A DNA stretch of 64,000 nt from Rubrivivax sp. Lineage in GTDB: Bacteria; Pseudomonadota; Gammaproteobacteria; Burkholderiales; Burkholderiaceae_C. The translations under genes and the position numbers were made by a program. The notes below the pieces were generated by a model, which worked only from the letters and a program-made list of their open reading frames with translations, did no database searches and was not told the origin of the DNA. Of the stretch, positions 17,229 to 25,538 are shown piece by piece; position 1 is the first letter of the stretch, and each line of letters starts with the position of its first letter. The stretch covers positions 1 through 64,000 of the forward strand of contig JAIXWM010000188.1 of NCBI GenBank assembly GCA_027491255.1, given 5' to 3'.

Positions 17229-18451
17229 GGGTCGTCTCCCTGGCTGGCGTGCCCCGGGACCGAAAAAGTATCTGGCCCTTCCGCCGGAGGGTGCGAATCG
17301 GCAAGCTTGCCGATTCGCTGTCCCCGCACCCGAACGGTCACCGTGCCGGGGCCGTGCGGGCCGCTGATCTCCACCACCCCCGCCCCCAGCGGCACCCCGT
17401 AGCGCTTGTGCCGGTGCGTCCCGCCGTCGTCGAAGTACAGCGCCAGCCGGCCGGGGGCCAGGCTGCGGGCCAGGGCGGCGCGCAGGCGCGAGACCATGGG
17501 CGAGACCTTGCTGCCGCTGCAGTCGCGCAGCAGCGATGCCTCGATCTTGTCGGGCACGTGCATCTGCCCCCAGGCGCGCCGCAGGTCGGCCAGCACCTCG
17601 GCGGCCCAGTCGGGGTCGTGGGCGTCGCGCGGCGGGGCGGGCAGCGGCGGCGCACCGCGCTGCGCGCGGCTGGCCAGCGCTACGTAGAAGGCAAAGGGCG
17701 CGGGCTGCAGGCGGATGCGCTGGCCGTCGGCGGTGATCTCGCGCCTTGCGAGGTCAATGCGCAGGCACGGAGCGCCGACTGCGGCGTCGGCCGCGGCCAC
17801 GGCGTCGGCAAAGCCGCCGCTCCCCTCGAGCAACGCGCGCGGCAGGCCCTGGCGCAGGCGGACGAAGGGGATGGTGGCCAGGGTGACACGGGCGTCGGCG
17901 TTTTCTGCGCCGGGCTGCGGGTACCAGAAGCCCGGCGTGGACTCGTAGGGCGCGCTCACAAGCACGTGCGAAAGGCGGTCCTGCTCCCGACCGAAAAGCG
18001 ACAACGCATACCCGGCGTAGAAACCCATGGTCTTGCGCCCGCCGGCAAGGCTGACATGCAGCGCACAGTTCGGGTCCGCGGTGAGCGCGCGCACCCGCCG
18101 GGTGATGGTGTCGGCCAGGCGCGTGTTCTGCTCGGCGGTACGGATGTCCGACAGCGGCGAGCCATCGGCATCCAGGACGACGTGAACCTGGCGGGCCGTG
18201 AACTCGATGCCCTCGAGCCCGAAATCGCTGCACAGCCGGTGGAAGAAGCCTTTGGCCGGATCGAGCAGATCTCGCGCGATGCGAGCCGCACCCTCGGCGG
18301 TGGTGACGATCTCGATCTCGGTGGGCACGAAGCGATCGGCTGTCGGCACGCCCACCGCCAAGGCATAGACCGTCTCGGTCACGATCTGAGGGCTCAGTCC
18401 CGAGACGGCGAGGAGGACGCGGCGGCGAAACGATCCGGGTTTCAAGTCCAA
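17225..18451 (-). CDS. CARF-domain CRISPR protein (TIGR02584/NE0113 type) with winged-helix-like tail
   Basis: A 408-residue protein. Residues 10-31 (RRVLLAVSGLSPQIVTETVYAL) and HVSLAGGRKTMGFYAGYALSLF (132-153) are the two conserved parts of the NE0113-type CARF domain, which binds cyclic oligoadenylate; some relatives are ring nucleases. After residue 235 the segment IRLQPAPFAFYVALASRAQRG resembles the first helices of an OmpR/winged-helix fold, followed by a basic C-terminal half, so a signal-responsive DNA-binding role is possible. It starts with TTG at 18451 (in-frame stop just upstream; GAGAG precedes). It is the first gene of the operon. The exact activity is not readable from sequence. 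Confidence 0.82.
   Translation of the reverse strand: MDLKPGSFRRRVLLAVSGLSPQIVTETVYALAVGVPTADRFVPTEIEIVTTAEGAARIARDLLDPAKGFFHRLCSDFGLEGIEFTARQVHVVLDADGSPLSDIRTAEQNTRLADTITRRVRALTADPNCALHVSLAGGRKTMGFYAGYALSLFGREQDRLSHVLVSAPYESTPGFWYPQPGAENADARVTLATIPFVRLRQGLPRALLEGSGGFADAVAAADAAVGAPCLRIDLARREITADGQRIRLQPAPFAFYVALASRAQRGAPPLPAPPRDAHDPDWAAEVLADLRRAWGQMHVPDKIEASLLRDCSGSKVSPMVSRLRAALARSLAPGRLALYFDDGGTHRHKRYGVPLGAGVVEISGPHGPGTVTVRVRGQRIGKLADSHPPAEGPDTFSVPGHASQGDDP
17293..17318. repeat. 26-bp perfect palindrome, copy 4 (inside CARF gene)
   Basis: A perfect 26-bp palindrome centred on AAGCTT with core GAATCGGCAAGCTTGCCG. It lies near the 3' end of the CARF gene and encodes RIGKLAD. It is the longest of the four GGCAAGCTTGCC copies. 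Confidence 0.75.
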
Positions 18452-18623
18452 CGTCTCTCATGACAGTTGGCATCTATTGTGCGGCCGGTCGCGTGACTCA
18501 CAGCAGATACGGACGGCCGATTCACCATCGTGCGGCCATGCCTGCGGGTCGCGCCCGGCCCACGGGGCCACCCGCGCCGCAGCGGGAGCCGGTTGCCGCA
18601 GATTCGAGCGGGCCCTCGCCCCG
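18452..18623 (-). promoter_or_regulatory. Upstream region of the cas operon
   Basis: 172 bases between the pgpA stop and the first cas-operon gene, both on the minus strand. It must hold the promoter for the long cas transcript. CAATAGAT (minus strand, near 18475) is a possible -10 element, without a convincing -35. An in-frame stop immediately upstream of the TTG at 18451 excludes a longer CARF protein. Confidence 0.35.
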
Positions 18624-19169
18624 TCAGGCCATGAAGCCCCGCCACGCCGCCAGCGCCGCGGCGTAGGCCAGCAGTGTGCAGAACGCGGCCACGAGGTCGT
18701 CGAACAGGATGCCGAAACCCTGCCGCCAGCCGATGGGCTCGCCGAGGCGTACCTTGAAAGCCCGGTCGGCCCAGCCCACCGGGCCGGGTTTGACGGCGTC
18801 GAAGAAACGGAAGAGTACGAAGGCCGCGGCCTGTGCCGCAAAGCCGGCCGGCAGCACGAACCACAGCACGATCCAGAAGGCGACGACCTCGTCCCAGACG
18901 ATGGCCGGCGGGTCGGCGATGCCGAGGTCGCGCGCGGTGCGGGTGCAGGCCCACCAGCCGACCAGGAACGCGCCGCCGATCACCAGTGCCGCGGCGGTGT
19001 CGCTCAGCCAGGGCGCCATCAGCAGCCAGCTCACCCAGGCCCACAGCGTGCCCACCGTGCCGGGCGCCCAGGGCGACAGCCCGCTGCCCAGGCCCAAGGC
19101 CAGGCTGTGCGCAGGGTGACGCCACAGGAAGCGGGCGGTCGGTCGAAGGATGGGAGCGGCCGTGGACAT
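18624..19169 (-). CDS. pgpA: Phosphatidylglycerophosphatase A
   Basis: A 181-residue inner-membrane protein that removes the phosphate from phosphatidylglycerophosphate in phospholipid synthesis. SPWAPGTVGTLWAW near 31-44, VWDEVVAFWIVLW near 92-104 and LFRFFDAVKPGPVGWADR near 123-140 are the PgpA/YutG motifs, between several hydrophobic membrane segments. The ATG at 19169 is chosen because upstream sequence in frame has no family similarity. It marks the first core gene outside the CRISPR locus. Confidence 0.95.
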   Translation of the reverse strand: MSTAAPILRPTARFLWRHPAHSLALGLGSGLSPWAPGTVGTLWAWVSWLLMAPWLSDTAAALVIGGAFLVGWWACTRTARDLGIADPPAIVWDEVVAFWIVLWFVLPAGFAAQAAAFVLFRFFDAVKPGPVGWADRAFKVRLGEPIGWRQGFGILFDDLVAAFCTLLAYAAALAAWRGFMA

Positions 19170-19612
19170 GGGCGGACGGTGGCGCTCATTGTCGGCGCAG
19201 CGGGTGGGGCTCGGGTTTGCCCGCGGAGGGGACACCGTGCAGGGCGTCGCGCGCCCTGCAGGCGATCCTGCTGCCTGGACGGGCCGTTCCCGGCGGGCTG
19301 ACGCCCGGTCCAGCTCTGGCGGTTGACCGCTGCCTCGTGCGAGCCCGTCCGCGACGGTTCGGGCCATGGCCGCTGCGACCAGTACCGCCCGAAGCGTGGG
19401 CGCGCTGCAGACCCCCAACGACGAGCCGCCGTCAACCGCCTGGGCGGCGTTGCCACGCCTCGCCATGGCTGGCGGCCTCGCTGCGGTTCGCGCCAGCCCC
19501 TGGCGGTCGGTGACGGCCCGCGTGGGCGCGCTCAACGGCCGGATGCAGGCTCAGATGCGGAGCCCGCCCGCCCTGACGTCTTGCGTCCTCGCCGTCGAAG
19601 GGGCTTGCGGTC
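19170..19612. other. Gene-free stretch between pgpA and the PepE-like gene
   Basis: 443 bases without a protein I recognise. Open frames on both strands are Ala/Arg/Pro-rich and lack any motif, as expected from GC-rich non-coding DNA. It should contain the pgpA promoter. In Proteobacteria thiL often precedes pgpA, and it is absent here. Confidence 0.4.
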
Positions 19613-20356
19613 TCATCGCTCGGAGCCGCCGGGCCATGACGTCACGCGCGCGCCACCTTCGTCCGCCTCCACCCAGCAAGCGCGCGCGCCGGGGCGGGCG
19701 CTGCACACCGGCCCCGGCCCCTGCGCCGTCATCAACACGGCCACGCCGTCGTCCAGCGCCAGGCCGGCGGGCAGCGTGCCGTCGGCCACCGCCGCGGCGA
19801 AGGCGGGCGCCCGGGCGGGTTCGCTGTCGTGGTGGGGGCAGAAGCTCCCGGGCAGCAGACCCAGGCCGTCCAAGCGCCGCAGCCCCTGCCCGCCGGCGTC
19901 TGACAGCGCGCAGTCGAACCACACGCTCGCCCCGGCGCTGACGCCCGCCAGCAGCAGGCCCTGGCGGGCGGCCTGCACCAGCGCAGCGCCGGCCGGCAGG
20001 TGCCGCAGGCTGCTCAGCAGCGCGGCCGTGTCGCCACCGCCGACATAGACGAGGTCCACGCGCTGGAGCCAGTCTTGCGCCTCGCCGCGCGTTGCCGTGG
20101 GTGCCAGCGCGTCGACGCTGGCGCCGCAGGACTGCATGCGCTCGCGCAGGCGCTGCAGGCGTTCGGGGCGGTCCTGGCGGGCCCAGCCCACATAGCCCAC
20201 GCGGGGGTGGGCGCTGGGCACGAGACCGAGGATGAATTCGTCGATTGCCGGGTCCAGGCCGTGGGTGGCGCCTCCGCCACCGATGGCGACCAGGCGCGCG
20301 GCCGCGGAGGCGGAGAGGACTCGAGGGCTGTGACGGATCAAATATTGGCTATCCAC
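19613..20356 (-). CDS. PepE-like type 1 peptidase (S51/cyanophycinase family)
   Basis: A 247-residue protein of the S51 family. RLVAIGGGG (21-29), YVGGGDTAALL (104-114) and LLAGVSAGASVWF (135-147), whose Ser140 is the nucleophile in the elbow, are diagnostic; HHDSEPAR near 176 supplies the catalytic His. PepE hydrolyses Asp-X dipeptides; cyanophycinases cleave cyanophycin. Length fits PepE better. The start at 20356 is the only in-frame Met ahead of the first strand. Its right neighbour is a zone of gene debris. Confidence 0.88.
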   Translation of the reverse strand: MDSQYLIRHSPRVLSASAAARLVAIGGGGATHGLDPAIDEFILGLVPSAHPRVGYVGWARQDRPERLQRLRERMQSCGASVDALAPTATRGEAQDWLQRVDLVYVGGGDTAALLSSLRHLPAGAALVQAARQGLLLAGVSAGASVWFDCALSDAGGQGLRRLDGLGLLPGSFCPHHDSEPARAPAFAAAVADGTLPAGLALDDGVAVLMTAQGPGPVCSARPGARACWVEADEGGARVTSWPGGSER

Positions 20357-20590
20357 GGAAGAGCGAAAAATCGTTTACGGTCGAGTTCAGGATGCCTCGA
20401 CACTCTCCCGCGATCATGGCCCGCAAGGCGTACGGGTTTTCCATGATCCGCTCGTGGAGGGCATGTTCGGCGCCCTGACCTTGGAGACGGCACATAAAGA
20501 AGTTCTTCGCATGGGCCACGCCGGCGGCGCTGATGACCGCGACCGGTCGCGCAGGCGCTGCCGGGCGGCACAGAGTGCCGCAGTCCGGCA
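20357..20590. other. Debris zone, no intact gene
   Basis: No intact gene. On the minus strand an open frame of about 60 residues (HERIMENPYALRAMIAGEC...) reads like the end of a real protein, but I do not recognise its family and it has no upstream part. It may be a fourth truncated fragment of the mosaic that follows. Confidence 0.35.
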
Positions 20591-20788
20591 CAGCTGCGCC
20601 GCGTCCAGCCCATCTTCCAGAACCCCGACGACAGTGTGAAACCGCGCCACACCGTGGCCACCTTGCTGGCCCAGCCGCTGCAGTTGTACTTGTACTTCGG
20701 TCTGCGCGGGCGTGAGCTGCTCGAGCGCAGCGTGTACTGGCTGGAGCGCGTGCGGCTGGGCGCGCACTACCTCGACCGGCTTGCAGGT
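20591..20788 (+). pseudogene. Fragment of an oligopeptide-type ABC transporter ATPase
   Basis: About 65 codons resembling the middle of DppF/OppF ATPases: QLRRVQPIFQNPDDSVKPRH contains the Q-loop (IFQNP), followed by TVATLLAQPLQLY and a helical segment. Walker A upstream and the signature and Walker B downstream are missing. It is cut at both ends and joined at its 3' end to a dehydrogenase fragment in another frame. Confidence 0.75.
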
Positions 20789-21236
20789 TGGCCACCGATG
20801 TCGCCATCGAGCGCGCCCGGCGCGACGGCGTGGCAGCGGTCGGCCTGGCCAATGTCGACCACACGGGCCGGCTCGGGGCCTTCGTGCAACGCGGCGCCGA
20901 GGCGGGCTGCCTGACCATCCTGTTCGGCGGCGGCTTGCGCCGCGACTGGCGCCAGGTCGTGCCGCATGGCGGCGCGCGCGCGGTGCTGCCGACGAGTCCG
21001 TATGCCTTCGGCATGCCGGCCGGCGATCGCGGCCCGGTGGTGATCGACTTCGCCACCTCCACCGCCTCCGGCGGCAAGATCTACGCCGCGCGCATGGCCG
21101 GCCGGCCGCTGGCCGAGGGCCTGTGCGTGGACGCCCTGGGGCGGCCGACGACCGACCCCGAGGACTACTTCAACGGCGGCGCGCTGCTGCCCATGGCCGG
21201 GCCCAAGGGCTACGGCCTGGCGCTCGTGGCCGAGCT
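20788..21236 (+). pseudogene. 5'-truncated Ldh2-type malate/lactate dehydrogenase fragment
   Basis: About 150 codons of the Ldh2/MDG family of NAD(P)-dependent oxidoreductases: VAAVGLANVDHTGRLGAFVQ, PTSPYAFGMPAG, VVIDFATSTASGGKI and MAGPKGYGLALVAEL are the family's consecutive motifs. The N-terminal part (with the first helices) and the C-terminal quarter are gone. At LVAEL it passes in frame directly into homocysteine methyltransferase sequence, so the join is a deletion scar. Confidence 0.82.
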
Positions 21237-21737
21237 GCAGGCGCCGCACGCGGACTTCTTCCTCTGCGAGACCATGTCCACGGCGCAGGAGGCGCATGCC
21301 GCGGCGACTGCCGTGGCCGCCTTCGGCAAGCCGGTGTGGGTGGCCAGGACCGTGGCCCGCTGCTGCGCTCGGGCGAGACGGTGCAGGCGGCCGTGGCGGC
21401 GCTGGCCGGGTTTCCGGTGCAAGCGGTGCTGGCCAACTGCTGCCCGCCCGAGTCCATCAGCCAGGCCCTGCCTGCCCTGGTGGGCGCGGGGCTGCCCGCC
21501 GGCGGCTATGCCAACGGCTTCGTCGAGATCCCGCAGACCTTCCTGCCCGGGCGCACGCGCGAGCAGCTGAGCTCGAGCGAGGACCTGGATCCCGACGCCT
21601 ACGCGCGCCGGGCCGTGGACTGGGTCGAGGCCGGCGCGCGCATCGTTGGCGGCTGCTGCGGGGTCGGCCCCGCCCACATCGCCCTGCTGCGCGATCGCCT
21701 GCTCGAGGGAGGCTGGCGCATCACCGCGCGGCCCTGA
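21237..21737 (+). pseudogene. Frameshifted homocysteine S-methyltransferase fragment
   Basis: The first part (APHADFFLCETMSTAQEAHAAA...KPVWVARTV) continues the Ldh2 frame; near 21350 the frame changes and the second part (LLRSGETVQAAVAAL, AVLANCCPPESI, GARIVGGCCGVGPAHI) reads on. The NC and GGCC zinc ligands of the family are present. The N-terminal third is missing and the frame is broken, so no working enzyme is made. Intact members methylate homocysteine from S-methylmethionine or similar donors. Confidence 0.85.
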
Positions 21738-21881
21738 GCGGCGGCAGGAAGGCGACGGCAGGGCGCGCGCGCCAGGCCGGTCGGCCCCCGGGCCTGCAGC
21801 GCGTGCTGGCAGCAAAGCCGGGCGAGCGTCTACCATGCAGGGCGCTGCACCCCCTGTCGGGCAGCGTCATTTGCAGGACCC

Positions 21882-22802
21882 ATGCCGAGCAAGCGAGCCA
21901 AGCGACTGCCCCTGACGGCCTTGCGCACCTTCGAGTCGGCCGCCCGCCTCGAGAGCTTCAAGGACGCGGCCGAGGAACTCGGCGTCAGCGCCACCACCGT
22001 CAGCAACCAGATCCGCGCCCTGGAGCGGCAATGGGGCAGCGCGCTGTTCGTGCGCATGACGCGCCAGGTCGTGCTGACCGAGTTCGGCCAGTCGCTGGCC
22101 CGGGTGGTGCGCCAGTCCTTCGACGCGATCGCGCAGGAGGTGGAGTTCCATGTCGCGACCCGCCGCGTCGCGGTCTCGGTGGCCGTGGGCTCGATCTTCG
22201 GCGCGCGCTGGCTGATGCCGCGCCTGTCGCGCCTGCGCCGCGAACTGCCGCACCTGGACCTCACGCTCAAGCGCGGCCGGCGCGTGACGAGCCCGCTCGA
22301 CATGCCCGCGGCCGTCGTCGTCGACTGGGGGGTGGGCGACTGGCCGGGTCTGCAGAGCGAACCGCTGATGCGCATCGACTACGCGCCGGTGATCGCGCCG
22401 GCCTTGCTGGAGTCCGCGGGTCCGCTGCGCGCGCCGCGCGATCTCGGCCGCCACACGGCGTTGCACCAGCAGGACCGCTCGGAGTGGCGCGCCTGGCTCG
22501 ACCTGGCCGGCGAACCCGGGCTGCTGTTCGCCGAGGAGATGATCATCGAGGATTCCAACGTCACCACCGAGGCCGCCCTGCTGGGTCAGGGGGTGGCGCT
22601 CGGGATCTTTCCCTTCGTGCAGGACGACGTCGACGCCGGCCGGCTCGTGCAGCCCTTCGACCTGCGTCTGGAGCCGGTCAAGTCCTACCACCTGCTGACC
22701 CGCCCGGGCGCCCGGCAGCGGCCCGAGATTGCGGCTGTGTGCGAGTGGTTGCAGCGCGAGGCGGCGGCCTATGCGCTGCAGTGGCCAGGCACAAGGACCT
22801 GA
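21882..22802 (+). CDS. LysR-family regulator (GcvA-like)
   Basis: A 306-residue LysR regulator. The winged HTH spans about 10-68 (LTALRTFESAARLESFKDAAEELGVSATTVSNQI, written by all parts of the family pattern); the effector domain follows from ~95. EEMIIEDSNVTTEAALLGQGVALGIFPFVQDD resembles GcvA-type members. It reads toward the acyl-CoA synthetase cluster, 529 bp away, and is the probable regulator of it. Effector unknown. Confidence 0.93.
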   Translation: MPSKRAKRLPLTALRTFESAARLESFKDAAEELGVSATTVSNQIRALERQWGSALFVRMTRQVVLTEFGQSLARVVRQSFDAIAQEVEFHVATRRVAVSVAVGSIFGARWLMPRLSRLRRELPHLDLTLKRGRRVTSPLDMPAAVVVDWGVGDWPGLQSEPLMRIDYAPVIAPALLESAGPLRAPRDLGRHTALHQQDRSEWRAWLDLAGEPGLLFAEEMIIEDSNVTTEAALLGQGVALGIFPFVQDDVDAGRLVQPFDLRLEPVKSYHLLTRPGARQRPEIAAVCEWLQREAAAYALQWPGTRT

Positions 22803-23331
22803 AGGCCCGTACCGTGCGAAGACGGTGACTCGCTGACCCTGGCGGCCCGCGATGCTCGCAGCAGTCTGCTGCGCGCTGCGTTCCGAGGGTGGTCTGAGGC
22901 GTGTCCCGATAAGGAACTCGGCCACATCGTTCGTCTGGCCTGCATCGCCAGGGCGCAGGTCTGGGCCAGGGCGGTGCCGACACCAGCGCGCACGATGGTC
23001 GGGTCGTGGCGACTGTCCAACGCAGGTGCCGGCAGCAGCTTCGCCAGGTCCGTACGCACCCCGTCCGGAAACAGGTTCTTCTCGGTTCACACCCCCTCTG
23101 CGCAGCGCGCATCGGACCGGGATGATGGGAGCTGCTGAACAGCCAAACATTCAAAGAATGAATGCATACGCTGAAAAGAATACGCTTTGCATCGCATGAA
23201 TTACACGTAAGACTTCGCTCACGTGGTGCAGGACCGACCGATGCGAGTTCGAGGAGGCAGCAAGATGACAGGGCGCGTGCGATGGGTATCTGCGCGATCC
23301 TCGGCGCCCACCCAGACCTTCCCTTTTCGAT
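22803..23331 (+). promoter_or_regulatory. Upstream region of the rightward catabolic cluster
   Basis: 529 bases without a recognisable gene. The last 200 bases become AT-richer. At 23162-23192 ATGCA and TGCAT form inverted ends around two direct copies of ATACGCT (23166-23172 and 23180-23186), a plausible LysR operator about 140-170 bp ahead of the next start. The left 300 bases have only motif-free GC-rich frames. Confidence 0.4.
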
Positions 23332-25491
23332 ATGCAGACGATTAACGAAGGGGTGGGGCTGTCCGGGCCTGGTGCTCCAGGCGGCTTCGGCGCGCTCACG
23401 CCCTTGCTGGCACCTCGGTCGATCGCGGTGGTGGGTGCTTCAGACCGTGATGGCAACCTTGGCGGCACGGCGGTTCGCTTTCTGCGCAAGTTCGGCTTCG
23501 CGGGCGACATCTGGCCCGTGAATTCGGCGCGAAGCACCGTAGGCGATCTGCCATGCTTCCCGAGCCTGGACGACCTCCCGGGCTGCCCTGATCTGGCGAT
23601 CGTGGCCGTGCCCGCGGAAGCGGTGGTGGAGGTGTTGCGCGCATGTGTCCGGGCCCGCATCCCCGCGGCCTTGGTCTGGGCCGGCGGTTTCGCCGAGCAG
23701 GATGCGGCAGGCCTGGCGATGCAGGCCGAACTGGAGGCGATCTGCCGCGAAAGCGGTCTGCTGCTGTGCGGGCCCAACTGCATCGGCATCATCAACACGG
23801 CCACCGGCATGACGGCATCGTTCAGTTCCATGCTCTATGAGCATGAAAGGCTGTCGGTGGGCGTGGTCTCGATGGTGAGCCAGAGCGGTGGCATCAGTGT
23901 GATGTCCCACTCCCGGGCCCAGGAGACCGGCCTGGGTTTCAGGGTCACCGTCAGCGTCGGCAACGAAGCGGTCCTCGGCGTCGCGGACTTCGTGCAAGCA
24001 CTGGCCCAGGATCCGGGCACGCGCGTCATCGCGATCTACACCGAGGGTCTGTCCAACCCAGATGCCTTCGTTTCCGCCTTGGGCGAGGCGCGCCGAAGAG
24101 GCAAGGCGGTCGTCATCCTCAAGGGCGGCGCGACCGAGGCCAGCAGTCGCGCGGCCCTCGCTCACACGGGTCGGCTGGCCGGACTTGACCGGACCTATGA
24201 CGCGATCTTTCGCGAGTTCGCTGCCATCCGTGTGTATTCGGTGGAGGAACTGCTGGACGTCAGCCTGCAACTGGCGTCGCTGCGTCCGGGGCAGCTGCCT
24301 GCGGGCAACCGTGTCTTGCTGTCGTCATTCGGGGGCGGCAGCGGCGTGACTTGCACCGACCAGTGCGAGCGCGAGGGCCTGCAGGTTCCGCCCATGGATC
24401 CCGACAGCGCGGCGCGCATCGCGCGACTTCTCACCCCGCTGAGTTCGGCCGCCAATCCGGTGGACTTCACACCCGGCATGATGACCACGCCCCGTCATCG
24501 CGCCAACATGCCTGCGGCCTTGCAGGCGCTGGCTGGGGTGCCGGGCGCCGATGCATGGTTGTTCATGGCTGCCGGCTTCGGTGCGCTGGCGCCCGAACTC
24601 GCAGCGATGGTCGAGGCTGTGCGGCAGGATACCGATCGGCCACTGTGCCTGACCTGGCAGGCCATGCCTGCCGGCATCGCCGAGACCCTTTCCTCCCGCG
24701 GAGTCCATGTCTTCACCGAAACCGCGCGCGCGGTGCGAGCGCTGGGCCATCTGGTCCGGCACGCGGAGAACCTGCGTCACCGAATCCGCCGTGTTCCCCT
24801 CGAGCTTCCCGCCTTCGACTGGGGAGCCCACGTCAGTTCGAGCAGCGATGGGGCGGTGGTTTCGGAGCACACGGTGGCCGGGATACTCGAGGCCTGCGGC
24901 CTGCCCGTGGCCCGTGGACGGCTGGGGCGGGACCTGCCGCAGGTCCTCGAGGCGGCCAGGGAAGTGGGCTTCCCAGTGGCCATCAAGGGCATTTCGCCTG
25001 ACGTCACGCACCGTGCTGCCGTCGGTCTTGTGGCCCTGGGCGTAGAGACGGACGACGGCGTTTCGAGGACCTTCACCGCCTTCGAGCAGCGCGCTCGCGA
25101 CTTGGGCGTCCGCCTGGATGGCCTGTGGGTGCAACACATGTTCCCCGGCGAACGGGAGTTGCTGGTCACCGCGTTTCGGGACCAGGAATTCGGTGTCATG
25201 GTGGGCTGCGGCATGGGCGGCGGCCTGACCGAAATCATCGACGACGTGGTCTTCACGCGCGCGCCCATCGACGAGGCTGGCGCGAACGACCTGCTGGGGC
25301 ACCTGCGCACGCTGCGGCGCCTGCCCGGGGTGCTGTCTGCCGCTCAGCGCGGGCAGGCCGCTCATTTCTTGGCCCGCTTCTCCCAGTTGGCTGCATCGGC
25401 ACCCTGGCCGAGCTTCACGCTCGAGATCAACCCCGTCAAGCTCGCCGTCGACAGCCTCGCCGCGGTCGACGGCCTGCTGCTGATCGGCTGA
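23332..25491 (+). CDS. NDP-forming acyl-CoA synthetase (acetate-CoA ligase family)
   Basis: A 719-residue fused alpha-beta enzyme. The N-terminal CoA-binding domain has SIAVVGASDRDGNLGG (34-49); the succinyl-CoA-ligase-like domain includes LLLCGPNCIGIIN and VSQSGGISVMSH (the phosphohistidine loop regions); the C-terminal ATP-grasp domain begins near 520 and shows GFPVAIKGISPDVTHRAAVG-type sequence and GCGMGGGLTEIIDDVVF. It activates a carboxylic acid with CoA at the cost of ATP. With an enoyl-CoA hydratase behind it, a feruloyl-CoA-type or short branched-acid pathway is possible. The start has no strong ribosome binding site; an internal start is possible. Confidence 0.9.
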   Translation: MQTINEGVGLSGPGAPGGFGALTPLLAPRSIAVVGASDRDGNLGGTAVRFLRKFGFAGDIWPVNSARSTVGDLPCFPSLDDLPGCPDLAIVAVPAEAVVEVLRACVRARIPAALVWAGGFAEQDAAGLAMQAELEAICRESGLLLCGPNCIGIINTATGMTASFSSMLYEHERLSVGVVSMVSQSGGISVMSHSRAQETGLGFRVTVSVGNEAVLGVADFVQALAQDPGTRVIAIYTEGLSNPDAFVSALGEARRRGKAVVILKGGATEASSRAALAHTGRLAGLDRTYDAIFREFAAIRVYSVEELLDVSLQLASLRPGQLPAGNRVLLSSFGGGSGVTCTDQCEREGLQVPPMDPDSAARIARLLTPLSSAANPVDFTPGMMTTPRHRANMPAALQALAGVPGADAWLFMAAGFGALAPELAAMVEAVRQDTDRPLCLTWQAMPAGIAETLSSRGVHVFTETARAVRALGHLVRHAENLRHRIRRVPLELPAFDWGAHVSSSSDGAVVSEHTVAGILEACGLPVARGRLGRDLPQVLEAAREVGFPVAIKGISPDVTHRAAVGLVALGVETDDGVSRTFTAFEQRARDLGVRLDGLWVQHMFPGERELLVTAFRDQEFGVMVGCGMGGGLTEIIDDVVFTRAPIDEAGANDLLGHLRTLRRLPGVLSAAQRGQAAHFLARFSQLAASAPWPSFTLEINPVKLAVDSLAAVDGLLLIG

Positions 25492-25538
25492 TGCCGATCT
25501 GTCCCCGACCCCTCCTTTCCCGACCACAGGAACCCGGC

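Noticed and set aside
20788..21737. A genuine Ldh2-methyltransferase fusion enzyme
   Set aside because: The methyltransferase part needs a frame change near 21350 and both partners lack conserved ends.
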